Assembly: GCF_000017265.1 (NCBI RefSeq)
Contig: NC_011144.1
Span: 3,078,001-3,142,000, forward strand
DNA from: Phenylobacterium zucineum HLK1
GTDB lineage: Bacteria; Pseudomonadota; Alphaproteobacteria; Caulobacterales; Caulobacteraceae
Reading direction: 5' to 3'
Length of the DNA: 64,000 bases
The position numbers and the translations under genes were made by a program. Each line of letters opens with the position of its first letter. The stretch's first letter is position 1. Below, one piece after another: positions 34,742-43,233 of the stretch. Under the pieces are notes generated by a model that saw nothing but the letters and a program-made list of their open reading frames with translations, was not told the origin of the DNA and did not search any database.

Positions 34742-36280
34742 ATGCATCCGGCGATCCACGCCAAGACCCAGCCCGACCGGGCCGCCTACGTCATGGGCTC
34801 CTCGGGCGAGACGGTGACCTACCGCGAGCTGGACGAGCGCTCGAACCAGGGGGCGCACCTGTTCCGCAGCCTGGGCCTGAAGACCGGCGACGTGATCGCG
34901 ATCTTCATGGACAACAATCCGCGCTACTTCGAGATCGCCTGGGCCGCCCAGCGCTCGGGCCTCTACTACACCTGCATCTCGTCCAAGCTGACCGCGGCCG
35001 AGGTCGAGTACATCGTGGGCGACTGCAGCGCCAAGGTGCTGATCGCCTCGCCGGGCGTGGGGCCGGTCGTGGACGAACTGCCCGCCGTGCTGAAGGGCGT
35101 GAAGCTGTTCATGACCGGCGAGGCCCGCCCGCCCTACGAGAGCTTCGAGGCCGCGCGGGCGGAGTTCCCGACGAGCCCGATCGCTGACGAAACCGCCGGC
35201 TCGGACATGCTCTATTCGTCGGGCACCACCGGCCGACCCAAGGGGATCAAGCCGCCGCTGACCGGCCTGCCGATCGACGCGCCGAACGCCCTGCAGATGA
35301 TGGCGCAAGGCCTGTTCGGCTTCCAAGAGGGCTGCACCTACATCTCGCCGGCGCCGCTGTACCACGCCGCCCCGCTGCGCTGGTGCATGACCGTCCACAA
35401 GCTGGGCGGGACGGTGATCGTGATGGAGAAATTCGATCCCGAGCACGCCCTGGCGCTGATCGAGAAGCACAAGGCCGACTGCGGCCAGTTCGTGCCGACC
35501 CACTTCGTGCGCATGCTGAAGCTGCCGGAGGAGGTGCGGGCGAAGTACGACGTCAGCTCGATGAAGTCGGCGGTGCACGCCGCCGCCCCCTGCCCCATCC
35601 CCGTGAAGGAACAGATGATCGCCTGGTGGGGCCCGGTGATCTACGAGTACTACGCCGGCACCGAGGGCAACGGCTTCTGCTTCATCAACTCGCACGACTG
35701 GCTGACCCACAAGGGCTCGGTCGGCAAGGCGGTGCTGGGCGAGCTGAAGATCTGCGGCGAGGACGGCGACGAGTTGCCGCCGCGTAGCGAGGGCGTGGTC
35801 CACTTCGCCAACGGCCCGCCGCTCAGCTACCACAACGCCCCCGAGAAGGTCGCCGAGGGCACCAACAAGCACGGCTGGACGACGCTGGGCGACGTGGGCT
35901 GGATGGACGAAGAGGGCTACCTCTACCTCACCGACCGCAAGAGCTTCATGATCATCTCGGGCGGCGTGAACATCTATCCGCAGGAGATCGAGAACCTGCT
36001 GGTCACCCATCCCAAGGTCGCGGACGCCGCCGTCGTCGGCGCGCCCGACGAGGAGATGGGCGAGCGGGTCGTGGCCGTCATCCAGCCGATGGACTGGACC
36101 GCCGATCACGAAGCCCTGCGGGCCGAACTGCTGGCCTACACGCGCCAGAACCTCAGCCACGTGAAGTCGCCGCGGGTCATCGACTTCATGCAGGAGCTGC
36201 CCCGGCACCCCACCGGCAAGCTCTACAAGCGCCTGATCCGCGACGCCTACTGGGGCAAGGAAGGCTCGCGCATCGTCTGA
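34742..36280 (+). CDS. Acyl-CoA synthetase (AMP-binding, ANL superfamily)
   Basis: Activates a carboxylic acid to its CoA ester via an acyl-AMP. The 512-residue product has the AMP-binding motif SSGTTGRPKG (about residue 158-167) and the later motifs EYYAGTEGNG, WTTLGDVGWMDEEGYLYLTDRK, and the C-terminal lysine in RHPTGKLYKR. No signal peptide is present. The substrate cannot be read (medium- or branched-chain acids are likely, given the beta-oxidation neighbours). It is divergent from the crotonase pseudogene, with 132 bases between for both promoters. Ribosome site GGGAG lies about 8 bases before the ATG at 34742. Confidence 0.92.
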   Translation: MHPAIHAKTQPDRAAYVMGSSGETVTYRELDERSNQGAHLFRSLGLKTGDVIAIFMDNNPRYFEIAWAAQRSGLYYTCISSKLTAAEVEYIVGDCSAKVLIASPGVGPVVDELPAVLKGVKLFMTGEARPPYESFEAARAEFPTSPIADETAGSDMLYSSGTTGRPKGIKPPLTGLPIDAPNALQMMAQGLFGFQEGCTYISPAPLYHAAPLRWCMTVHKLGGTVIVMEKFDPEHALALIEKHKADCGQFVPTHFVRMLKLPEEVRAKYDVSSMKSAVHAAAPCPIPVKEQMIAWWGPVIYEYYAGTEGNGFCFINSHDWLTHKGSVGKAVLGELKICGEDGDELPPRSEGVVHFANGPPLSYHNAPEKVAEGTNKHGWTTLGDVGWMDEEGYLYLTDRKSFMIISGGVNIYPQEIENLLVTHPKVADAAVVGAPDEEMGERVVAVIQPMDWTADHEALRAELLAYTRQNLSHVKSPRVIDFMQELPRHPTGKLYKRLIRDAYWGKEGSRIV

Positions 36281-36285
36281 GGCGC

Positions 36286-38115
36286 CTATGCCCGGCGGCG
36301 CTCGTCCGCCGGAGCCACGACCGCCGGGGCGGCCGCCGCCGGCGCGGCCGACAGCAGGGCGTCCAGCCGCTCGACCAGCAGCGGCAGCTCGATGGGCTTG
36401 GGGACCACGTCGTCGAAGCCGGCGACCCGGTAGCCTTCCGCCTCATGCGCCATGACGCTGGCCGTGACGGCGACGAGCGGCGTACGCGGGCGCCCCTCGG
36501 CCAGCTCGCGGGCGCGGATCTCGCGGGCGGCGTCCAGCCCGTCCATCCCGGGCATGTGGATGTCCATCAGCACCGCGTCCCAGCCCTCGCCCGCCCAGGC
36601 GGCGACGCCCTCCGCGCCGTCGCCGGCGAACCCGCACTCGCAGCCGAGCTGCTCCAGCAGAATCTTCAGGACCAGCTGGTTGGCGGGCTTGTCATCCACC
36701 ACCAGGATGCGCGGCGCGCGCTCGGCCAGGGCCGACGGCTCCGGCGCGGCGGGCGCCGCGGCCTCGCCGGCCTCCGCCGTGCGCGCCAGCGGAACGCGGA
36801 AGGTGAACGTGGAGCCCTCGCCCGGCGTGGAAGCGACGAGGATCTCCCCGCCCATCAGCTCCACCAGGTCGCGGCAGATCGCCAGGCCAAGCCCGGTGCC
36901 TTCGAAGCTGCGGGCCGCGCCGTCGTCCACCTGGGTGAACTTGTCGAAGATCACCGCCTGCTGCGCCGCCGGGATGCCGATGCCGGTGTCGCGCACGGCG
37001 CAGGTCAGGCTGCGATCGTCGGCGGCGAAGCTGACCACGACCTCGCCTTCCGGCGTGAACTTGACGGCGTTGGAGAGCAGGTTGGAGACGATCTGGCGCA
37101 GCCGCGCCTCGTCGCCGATCAGCCGGCCATGGCCGGCGTCCTCGACGCTCAGGCGGAACGACAGGCCCCGCTCCTCGGCCAGCACCGCGTAGAGCCGGCC
37201 GATGCCCTCGGCGAAGGCGCCGAGCTCGAACGGCTGGGCGTGCAGCTCCAGCTTGCCGACCTCGATCTTCGAGATGTCGAGGACGTCGTTGAGCACCTTC
37301 ATGAGCGCCCCGGCCGACTCGCGGATCACCGCCAGGTGCTGGCGCTGGCGAACGCCGAGGCGGCCGCGCTCCATCACCTGCACCATGCCGAGCACGCCGT
37401 TCAGCGGCGTGCGGATCTCGTGGCTCATGGTGGCCAGGAAGGCCGACTTCGCCCGGCTGGCGGCCACCGCCTCCACCGACAGGCGCTCGGAGGCCAGGCG
37501 CGCCTCGATCGCCCGCGAGACGACCCCGCGCATGAGCGAGGAGATGCCGAGCGCCGAGAAACCCGCCGCCAGGCCCATGAAGGCGTAGAGGTCGATGAAC
37601 GCTGGCCCGAGCCGCCAGCCGGTGACGGTCATCCCCGCCAGGGCGCCGCCGACGGCGAACAGGGCCGTCCGGCGCGTCGGCGCGGCGGTCGCGGAGATCA
37701 GGGCCACGAAGGTGAAGTAGACGAGCCGACCTTCGTCGAAGGTCAGGAACTGGTGGATCACCACATTGGCGTTGACGAGGCCGAAGGCGCCGAGGGTGAT
37801 GAGTTCGAGCCGGACCATCCTCGGCGGCGTGCGACGCAGGTAGAGGCAGCCCAGCAGCAGCGCCGCCGAGGTGACGCCCGCCAGCGCCGGCAGGATGGCG
37901 AGGCTCAGGCCCTGTTCGATGAAGACGTGGGCGACCGCGATGAGCGCGTAATAGACGCCGCCCGTCAGCATCGCGCCGCTCACGACCGGCGCATAGGCCT
38001 GCGCGAGGTAGGCGGAAGGAATACGGCCCTTCTGGCCGTTACGCGACAACATCTTCGACTCGCGTTGCTCGGCGCCCGTCGCCGGAACGCCGCCCCTGAC
38101 CGACGACTTTTCCAC
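36286..38115 (-). CDS. Hybrid sensor histidine kinase with C-terminal receiver
   Basis: A 609-residue membrane kinase. About five to six membrane helices (residues 40-195) precede a coiled region and the H-box (H232 in FLATMSHEIRTPLNGVLGM). The ATPase has NLLSNAVKF, DTGIGIPA and GTGLGLAIC. A Pro/Ala linker leads to a receiver domain (about residues 468-590) with phospho-acceptor D518 in LMDIHMPGMDG. The start is a GTG at 38115; the ATG at 38052 would remove 21 residues. No Hpt domain is present, so signal passes on to an unknown phosphotransferase. The divergent neighbour is the MaoC gene. Confidence 0.92.
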   Translation of the reverse strand: MEKSSVRGGVPATGAEQRESKMLSRNGQKGRIPSAYLAQAYAPVVSGAMLTGGVYYALIAVAHVFIEQGLSLAILPALAGVTSAALLLGCLYLRRTPPRMVRLELITLGAFGLVNANVVIHQFLTFDEGRLVYFTFVALISATAAPTRRTALFAVGGALAGMTVTGWRLGPAFIDLYAFMGLAAGFSALGISSLMRGVVSRAIEARLASERLSVEAVAASRAKSAFLATMSHEIRTPLNGVLGMVQVMERGRLGVRQRQHLAVIRESAGALMKVLNDVLDISKIEVGKLELHAQPFELGAFAEGIGRLYAVLAEERGLSFRLSVEDAGHGRLIGDEARLRQIVSNLLSNAVKFTPEGEVVVSFAADDRSLTCAVRDTGIGIPAAQQAVIFDKFTQVDDGAARSFEGTGLGLAICRDLVELMGGEILVASTPGEGSTFTFRVPLARTAEAGEAAAPAAPEPSALAERAPRILVVDDKPANQLVLKILLEQLGCECGFAGDGAEGVAAWAGEGWDAVLMDIHMPGMDGLDAAREIRARELAEGRPRTPLVAVTASVMAHEAEGYRVAGFDDVVPKPIELPLLVERLDALLSAAPAAAAPAVVAPADERRRA

Positions 38116-38220
38116 AGGTGCCCTTAAGGATTTGCGACCGCGTCCGCTTGACCCCGCGGCGCCTTGCGGGGCCGCCGCCAGATGCTAGACGCTGGGCCGG
38201 AACAGTTGAGGGAGCGAAGA

Positions 38221-38667
38221 ATGAACCCCGTGGAGATCAAGGACCTGCCCGGACTGGTCGGCCAGGAAGTGGGCGTGTCGGATTGGCTCGAGATCAGCCA
38301 GGAGCGCGTCAACCAGTTCGCCGAGGCCACCGGCGACCACCAGTGGATCCACGTGGACGTCGAGCGCGCCACGAAGGAGATCGGGGGCCCGATCGCCCAC
38401 GGCTACCTGACGCTGTCGCTGATCCCCTTCCTCAGCCAGGGCCTGCTGCCGATCAAGGGCGTGACCCGCGGCATCAACTACGGCTCGGACAAGGTGCGCT
38501 TCACCAACATGGTCCGCGTCGGCTCGCGCGTGCGCCTGCGCCAGAAGCTGATCGGCGCCGAGCCCAAGTCCGGCGGCATGCAGCTGAAGAACGAGTGCAC
38601 CATCGAGATCGAGGGCCAGGAGCGCCCAGCCTGCGTGGCCGAGACGATCAGCGTGGTCTACGGCTGA
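38221..38667 (+). CDS. MaoC-like enoyl-CoA hydratase (hot-dog fold)
   Basis: A 148-residue hot-dog hydratase. The R-hydratase motif is present: FAEATGDHQWIHVDVERA with the catalytic D and H, followed by GGPIAHGYLTLSL. The length matches single-domain R-specific enoyl-CoA hydratases (PhaJ-like). It would feed the beta-oxidation or a PHA pathway. Ribosome site GGGAG at about 38210-38215 before the ATG at 38221. It ends 27 bases before a strong terminator and is a single gene. Confidence 0.93.
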   Translation: MNPVEIKDLPGLVGQEVGVSDWLEISQERVNQFAEATGDHQWIHVDVERATKEIGGPIAHGYLTLSLIPFLSQGLLPIKGVTRGINYGSDKVRFTNMVRVGSRVRLRQKLIGAEPKSGGMQLKNECTIEIEGQERPACVAETISVVYG

Positions 38668-38694
38668 CGGCCGAGATCCGAGAAGAACGGCGAA

Positions 38695-38720
38695 GGGCGC
38701 GGCGCGGCCGCGCCCTTTTT
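38695..38720 (+). terminator. Rho-independent terminator of the MaoC gene
   Basis: GGGCGCGGC (38695-38703), loop GCG, GCCGCGCCC (38707-38715), then TTTTT (38716-38720). A perfect 9-bp GC stem. The convergent protease gene ends 5 bases later, so it separates the two. Confidence 0.94.
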
Positions 38721-38725
38721 CGTGT

Positions 38726-39565
38726 CTAGCGCCTGGCCTGTTCCTCGGCCGAGGCGGCCTGGGCGCCGGCCACCGGCGCGGCGGCGACCACGACGGTGGA
38801 GGGCGCCAGCGGGTTCTGCAGCAGGCCGATGGTCTCGCGGACGTACTTGGCGTGGGTGACGATGCCGATCTCCAGCCGCTCGCTGTTCAGCTCGACCTGC
38901 TGGGTCAGGAGGCCGGCGATGAAGCCGGACGGCGCCTGGGCCGCGTCGGCCACCTGGGTCAGGCCGCCGGTCTGCACCGCGCGGCTCACGAACACCGGCC
39001 CGCCCGAGTTGCCGGGGAAGACGGCGAAGTCGAGCAGGAAGGTCGGGAAGATGTCGGCCGGCGCGATCGGATACGAGGCCACCTTGCCCGAGCGCAGGAT
39101 CGGGAAGCCCGCCTGGTTGGCCGAGAGTCCGCGCGGGAAGCCCAGCGCCATCATCTCGTCGCCCGCCGTCACGCGGTAGTCCGCAAAGGTCTCGTCGGCG
39201 GCCAGGTAGTTCACCGGGATCGCCGCCCTGGCGAACTCGGGCGGCGCCTCGATCTCGAGCGCGGCGACGTCGCGGGTCGGATGGTGCGTCCACAGGCCCG
39301 CGCCCTTGCCGTCGCGGATCTTCAGCGGCTGGGGCGAATAGCGCCAGCTGCCGTCGGCGTTGGCGATCCGGTACCCGATGCGCGCATTGGCGGCCGGCAT
39401 CTTCTCCAGCACGTGGTTGGCGGTGATCAGCACCGTGCGCGGCTTGCCGTCGGCGGTCGGCGCCGAGATGAGGAACCCGGTGCCGACGGTGCGCGTGCCG
39501 TCCCCCAACGGCTGTTCCAGCTGAACGGTCGCGTGGATCAGCTCCACCGCGAGATCCATGACCAT
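38726..39565 (-). CDS. Trypsin-like serine peptidase (cytosolic)
   Basis: A 279-residue protein with a complete trypsin-like triad: H51 (ITANHVLE), D99 (TRDVAALEI) and S187 (FPGNSGGP). No PDZ domain, signal peptide or membrane helix is visible, which is unusual for this fold; it may be cytosolic or exported by an unseen route. The last 20 residues are Ala-rich and unlike a domain. The start could be the ATG at 39565 or 39559. Upstream DNA has two GANTC sites at 39632-39642. Confidence 0.85.
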   Translation of the reverse strand: MVMDLAVELIHATVQLEQPLGDGTRTVGTGFLISAPTADGKPRTVLITANHVLEKMPAANARIGYRIANADGSWRYSPQPLKIRDGKGAGLWTHHPTRDVAALEIEAPPEFARAAIPVNYLAADETFADYRVTAGDEMMALGFPRGLSANQAGFPILRSGKVASYPIAPADIFPTFLLDFAVFPGNSGGPVFVSRAVQTGGLTQVADAAQAPSGFIAGLLTQQVELNSERLEIGIVTHAKYVRETIGLLQNPLAPSTVVVAAAPVAGAQAASAEEQARR

Positions 39566-39739
39566 GGCGGCCCCGACGTTGAAATACTTAAGCCCCGCCG
39601 CGTCTTCGCGCGGTCTCGATGTATTCGAAGTGAATCAGAGTCAGCGGTTCACAACAAGCGAACAACCGCGTGATGGCCCGCGCCAGAACGACGCGACTTG
39701 GCCTTGAGCCCGCCGCGGGTCCGACGCATTTACCCCGGC

Positions 39740-41878
39740 ATGACCCTTCCCAAGCCGCCCGTCGCGCCGAAGCGCCCCGTCACGATCGAACAGCTCGGCC
39801 GCACGCGGACCGACGACTACGCCTGGATGAAGGACGAGAACTGGCAGCAGGTGCTGCGCGACCCCGCCGCGCTGCGGGCCGACATCCGCGAGCACCTGAC
39901 GGCCGAGAACGCCTACACGAAGACCGTGCTGGCCGGGACCGAGGACCTGCAGGCGACGCTGTTCGCCGAGATGAAGGCGCGCATCAAGGAGGACGACAGC
40001 TCGGTCCCCGCGCCCGACGGGCCGTTCGAATACTACATCCGCTACGAGACGGGGGCGGAGCACCCCATCCATGCGCGCCGGCCGCGGGGCGGCGGCGAGG
40101 AACAGGTGCTGATCGACGAGACGGCTCTGGCGAAGGACAAAGCCTACTTCCACGTCGGCCACGCCGGCCACACGCCCGACCACGCCCTCTTCGCCTGGGC
40201 CGCCGACGAGCAGGGCAGCGAGTACTACAGGGTCCGGGTGAAGGACCTTGCGTCGGGTGAGGAGGTCGGCCCGCCCATCGAGAGCGCCTACGGCGACTTC
40301 GCCTTCTCCCCGTGCTCCGGGTGGCTGTTCTGGATCTGGCGCGACGAGAACGCCCGGCCGGCCAAGGTCTTCCGTCGGCCCGCCCGTCCCGGCGCGGACT
40401 GGAGCGGCGAGGACGTGCTGGTCTACGAGGAGCACGACGACGGCATGTTCCTGGGCGTCGGGACCGCGTCCGACGACAGCCACGTCCTGATCCACGTCGG
40501 TAACCAGGAGACCACCGAGCTGTGGCTGATCCCGGCCGCCGATCCCACGGCGAGGCCCGTCGTGGCCGAGCCGCGGCAGGTGGGCGTCAAGTACGGTCTC
40601 GACCACTGGGGCGACCGCTGGGTGATCCGCACGAACGCCGACGGGGCGGTGGACTTCAAGCTGTGCGTCTCGGACGCCGCGGTCCCGGCCAAGGCGACGT
40701 GGCGCGAGTTCGTCCCGCACCAGCCCGGCCGCTACATCACCGGCTTCGCGGCGTACGCCGGGCATCTGGTCCGCGCCGAGCGGGTGAACGCCCTCGATCG
40801 CCTCGTGGTCATGGACCGCGCCCCGATCGGCGAGACGGGCGGCGAGCACGTGGTGGCCTTCGACGAGGAGGCCTACGCCCTGAACCTCGAGACGGGCTTC
40901 GAGTACGACACCACGCTCACCCGTTTCGTCTACCAGTCGCCGACGACGCCGCGGCAGTGGTTCGACTACGACATGGCCAGCCGCGAGCGCACCCTGCGCA
41001 AGACCCAGGAGGTGCCGTCCGGCCACGACCCGAGCCGCTACGTGGCCCGCCGCCTGCACGCGCGGGCGTCGGACGGGGCCGAGGTGCCAATCACCCTGCT
41101 GATGCTGAAGGATGCGCCAAAGGACGGCTCGGCGCCGGTGCTGCTCTACGGCTACGGCAGCTACGGCCACGCCATGGAGCCCGCGTTCTCGATCCGCAAC
41201 CTGTCCCTCGTGGACCGCGGCTGGATCTGGGCCACGGCGCACATCCGCGGCGGCTCGGACAAGGGCTGGGGCTGGTTCCTCGACGGTCGCAAGGAGAAGA
41301 AGACCAACACCTTCACCGACTTCATCGCCTGCGCCGAGCACCTGATCGCCGAGGGCTATGCGTCCAAGGGCCGGATCGCGGCCTACGGCGGCTCGGCCGG
41401 GGGCATGCTGATGGGCGCGGTGGCCAACCTGCGGCCCGACCTGTGGGGCGCGATCATCGCCGCCGTGCCGTTCGTGGACGTGCTGAACACCATGAGCGAC
41501 ACCTCCCTGCCGCTGACGCCGCCCGAGTGGCCCGAGTGGGGCAACCCCATCGAGGATCCGGAGGCCTACGACCGGATCGCCGGCTACAGCCCCTACGACC
41601 AGGTGGGGCCCCGCGCCTATCCGCCGGTCCTGGCCACCGGCGGCCTGTCGGACCCGCGCGTGACCTATTGGGAGCCCGCCAAATGGGTCGCCAGGCTGCG
41701 CGATTTCACGACAGGCGAGGCCCCCATCCTGCTCAGGATCAACATGGAGGCCGGCCACGGCGGCGCCTCCGGCCGTTTCGACTTCCTGAAGGAGATCGCC
41801 CTGGACTACGCTTTCGCGATCTGGGCCATCGAGGGGAGCTGGAAGGCCGATGCTGATCCGTCCCGCGCAGGCGGGTGA
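39740..41878 (+). CDS. ptrB: Oligopeptidase B (prolyl oligopeptidase family, S9A)
   Basis: Cytosolic peptidase that cleaves short peptides after Arg or Lys. The 712-residue product has a seven-bladed propeller N-terminal half and an alpha/beta-hydrolase C-terminal half with S552 (YGGSAGG), D638 (GGLSDPRV) and H673 (EAGHGGASGR). The motif GYGSYGHAMEPAFS is typical of oligopeptidase B. The ATG at 39740 is the natural start; a TTG at 39698 in frame would add 14 residues. The last 29 bases overlap the start of the GNAT gene. Confidence 0.94.
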   Translation: MTLPKPPVAPKRPVTIEQLGRTRTDDYAWMKDENWQQVLRDPAALRADIREHLTAENAYTKTVLAGTEDLQATLFAEMKARIKEDDSSVPAPDGPFEYYIRYETGAEHPIHARRPRGGGEEQVLIDETALAKDKAYFHVGHAGHTPDHALFAWAADEQGSEYYRVRVKDLASGEEVGPPIESAYGDFAFSPCSGWLFWIWRDENARPAKVFRRPARPGADWSGEDVLVYEEHDDGMFLGVGTASDDSHVLIHVGNQETTELWLIPAADPTARPVVAEPRQVGVKYGLDHWGDRWVIRTNADGAVDFKLCVSDAAVPAKATWREFVPHQPGRYITGFAAYAGHLVRAERVNALDRLVVMDRAPIGETGGEHVVAFDEEAYALNLETGFEYDTTLTRFVYQSPTTPRQWFDYDMASRERTLRKTQEVPSGHDPSRYVARRLHARASDGAEVPITLLMLKDAPKDGSAPVLLYGYGSYGHAMEPAFSIRNLSLVDRGWIWATAHIRGGSDKGWGWFLDGRKEKKTNTFTDFIACAEHLIAEGYASKGRIAAYGGSAGGMLMGAVANLRPDLWGAIIAAVPFVDVLNTMSDTSLPLTPPEWPEWGNPIEDPEAYDRIAGYSPYDQVGPRAYPPVLATGGLSDPRVTYWEPAKWVARLRDFTTGEAPILLRINMEAGHGGASGRFDFLKEIALDYAFAIWAIEGSWKADADPSRAGG

Positions 41879-42389
41879 CGCGGACGCCCTGGCGGCCATC
41901 TACGGCCATCACGTCCTCACCGGCTTCGGAACGTTCGAGGAGGTCCCGCCGACGCCCGCAGAGATGGAGCGCCGCCGCGCCGCCGTCGCCGATCGCGGCC
42001 TGCCGTACGTCGTGGCCGAACTGGGCCGCAAGGTGCTGGGCTTCGCCTATGCCGCGCCCTTCCGCCCACGGGCGGCCTACCGTTACACGGTCGAGGACAG
42101 CGTCTACGTCGCTCCCGACGCCATCGGCCGCGGCGTCGGCCGCGCCCTGCTGGTGCGCGTGCTGGACGAGTGCGCCGCCCTGGGCGTGCGCCAGGTGGTG
42201 GCGGTAATCGGAGATTCCGGCAACGCGGCCTCCATCGGCCTGCACACGGCGCTCGGCTTCGAACCTTCCGGCGTCGGCCGGAGCCTGGGGTTCAAGCACG
42301 GCCGCTGGGTCGACATCGTGTGGATGCAGAAGGCCCTGAACGGCGGTGACGCCACCGCTCCGGAGGGCCCCGGCGTCGCTCTCGACTAG
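41850..42389 (+). CDS. GNAT acetyltransferase, phosphinothricin/MnaT-like
   Basis: A 179-residue acetyltransferase of the phosphinothricin N-acetyltransferase group. It starts IRPAQAGDADALAAIYGHHVLTG, as Pat-type enzymes do, and carries the acetyl-CoA loop GRGVGRALL (about residue 90-98), then GFEPSGVGRSLGFKHGRWVDIVWM, the family end. Such enzymes acetylate methionine sulfoximine, phosphinothricin or similar amino acid analogues; the true substrate is unknown. Its ATG at 41850 lies within the oligopeptidase gene (29-base overlap), indicating coupling. Confidence 0.9.
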   Translation: MLIRPAQAGDADALAAIYGHHVLTGFGTFEEVPPTPAEMERRRAAVADRGLPYVVAELGRKVLGFAYAAPFRPRAAYRYTVEDSVYVAPDAIGRGVGRALLVRVLDECAALGVRQVVAVIGDSGNAASIGLHTALGFEPSGVGRSLGFKHGRWVDIVWMQKALNGGDATAPEGPGVALD

Positions 42390-42508
42390 GCGGACCCAGC
42401 CCCCATATCGGGCCCCATATGACGAATCTCAAAGGAACGACGGGACGGGCTCGTAGGTTGGCTCCGCGAGGTCCGCACCCATAGATCTTTTCGATGACCG
42501 GGGCTTTA

Positions 42509-42522
42509 GAAAATCAATTTTC
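42509..42522. promoter_or_regulatory. Palindrome upstream of ahpC
   Basis: GAAAAT-CA-ATTTTC, a perfect 6-bp inverted repeat with a 2-base centre, 53 bases upstream of the ahpC ATG in the 186-base gap 42390-42575. AT-rich in a GC-rich setting, so a candidate operator. It is not the OxyR spacing (ATAG-N7-CTAT). I saw no other element in the gap apart from a possible partial ATAG at 42481. Confidence 0.5.
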
Positions 42523-42575
42523 CTAATGACCTCGGACCCTCTAGGACAGCAGCCGACGTCAACCGGGAGAACCCA

Positions 42576-43139
42576 ATGTCTCTGATCAACACCGAGGTGA
42601 AGCCCTTCACCGCTCAAGCCTACAAGGACGGCAAGTTCCTGACCGTCAGCGACAGCGACCTGAAGGGCAAGTGGTCGGTCGTCTTCTTCTATCCTGCCGA
42701 CTTCACCTTCGTCTGCCCGACCGAGCTCGAGGACCTGGCCGACAACTACGCCGAGTTCCAGAAGCTGGGCGTCGAGATCTATTCGGTGTCGACGGATACG
42801 CACTTCTCGCACAAGGCCTGGGCCGACACCTCGCCGGCCATCGGCAAGATCAAGTACGTGATGGTGGGCGACCCCTCGGGCGTCATCACCAACAACTTCG
42901 GCGTGATGCGTGAAGGCCAGGGCCTGGCCGACCGCGGCACCTTCCTGGTCGACCCCGACGGCGTCATCCAGTTCATGGAGATCACCGCCGAAGGCATCGG
43001 CCGCAACGCCGCCGAACTGCTGCGCAAGGTGAAGGCCGCCAAGTACGTGCGCGAGCACCCCGGCGAAGTCTGCCCGGCCAAGTGGGAAGAAGGCGAGAAG
43101 ACCCTCGCTCCGTCCCTGGACCTGGTCGGCAAGATCTAA
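42576..43139 (+). CDS. ahpC: Alkyl hydroperoxide reductase subunit C (typical 2-Cys peroxiredoxin)
   Basis: Cytosolic peroxiredoxin that reduces H2O2 and organic peroxides. The 187-residue product has the peroxidatic C47 in [12 protein letters not shown] and the resolving C166 in GEVCPAKW, and reads as AhpC along its length. AhpF, which reduces it, is encoded 94 bases downstream on the same strand. The gap between them holds a 14-bp GC hairpin and a C10 tract, which may lower ahpF relative to ahpC. Confidence 0.98.
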   Translation: MSLINTEVKPFTAQAYKDGKFLTVSDSDLKGKWSVVFFYPADFTFVCPTELEDLADNYAEFQKLGVEIYSVSTDTHFSHKAWADTSPAIGKIKYVMVGDPSGVITNNFGVMREGQGLADRGTFLVDPDGVIQFMEITAEGIGRNAAELLRKVKAAKYVREHPGEVCPAKWEEGEKTLAPSLDLVGKI

Positions 43140-43156
43140 GCCCGACTTCGACGACC

Positions 43157-43193
43157 CGCCGGCGCCGCGCCTCCTTAGCGCGCGGCGCCGGCG
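43157..43193 (+). terminator. Strong hairpin between ahpC and ahpF
   Basis: CGCCGGCGCCGCGC (43157-43170), a 9-base loop, GCGCGGCGCCGGCG (43180-43193), a perfect 14-bp stem. No T-run follows, so it is more likely an mRNA stability or attenuating structure than a clean terminator. It begins 17 bases after the ahpC stop. A C10 tract (43208-43217) follows. Confidence 0.6.
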
Positions 43194-43233
43194 CCATCGC
43201 CCTTCCTCCCCCCCCCCGAGACCCCGGAGTCCC

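Noticed and set aside
42481..42500. OxyR site upstream of ahpC
   Set aside because: Only one ATAG followed after seven bases by CGAT is visible; the other half-sites of ATAG-N7-CTAT repeats are absent.
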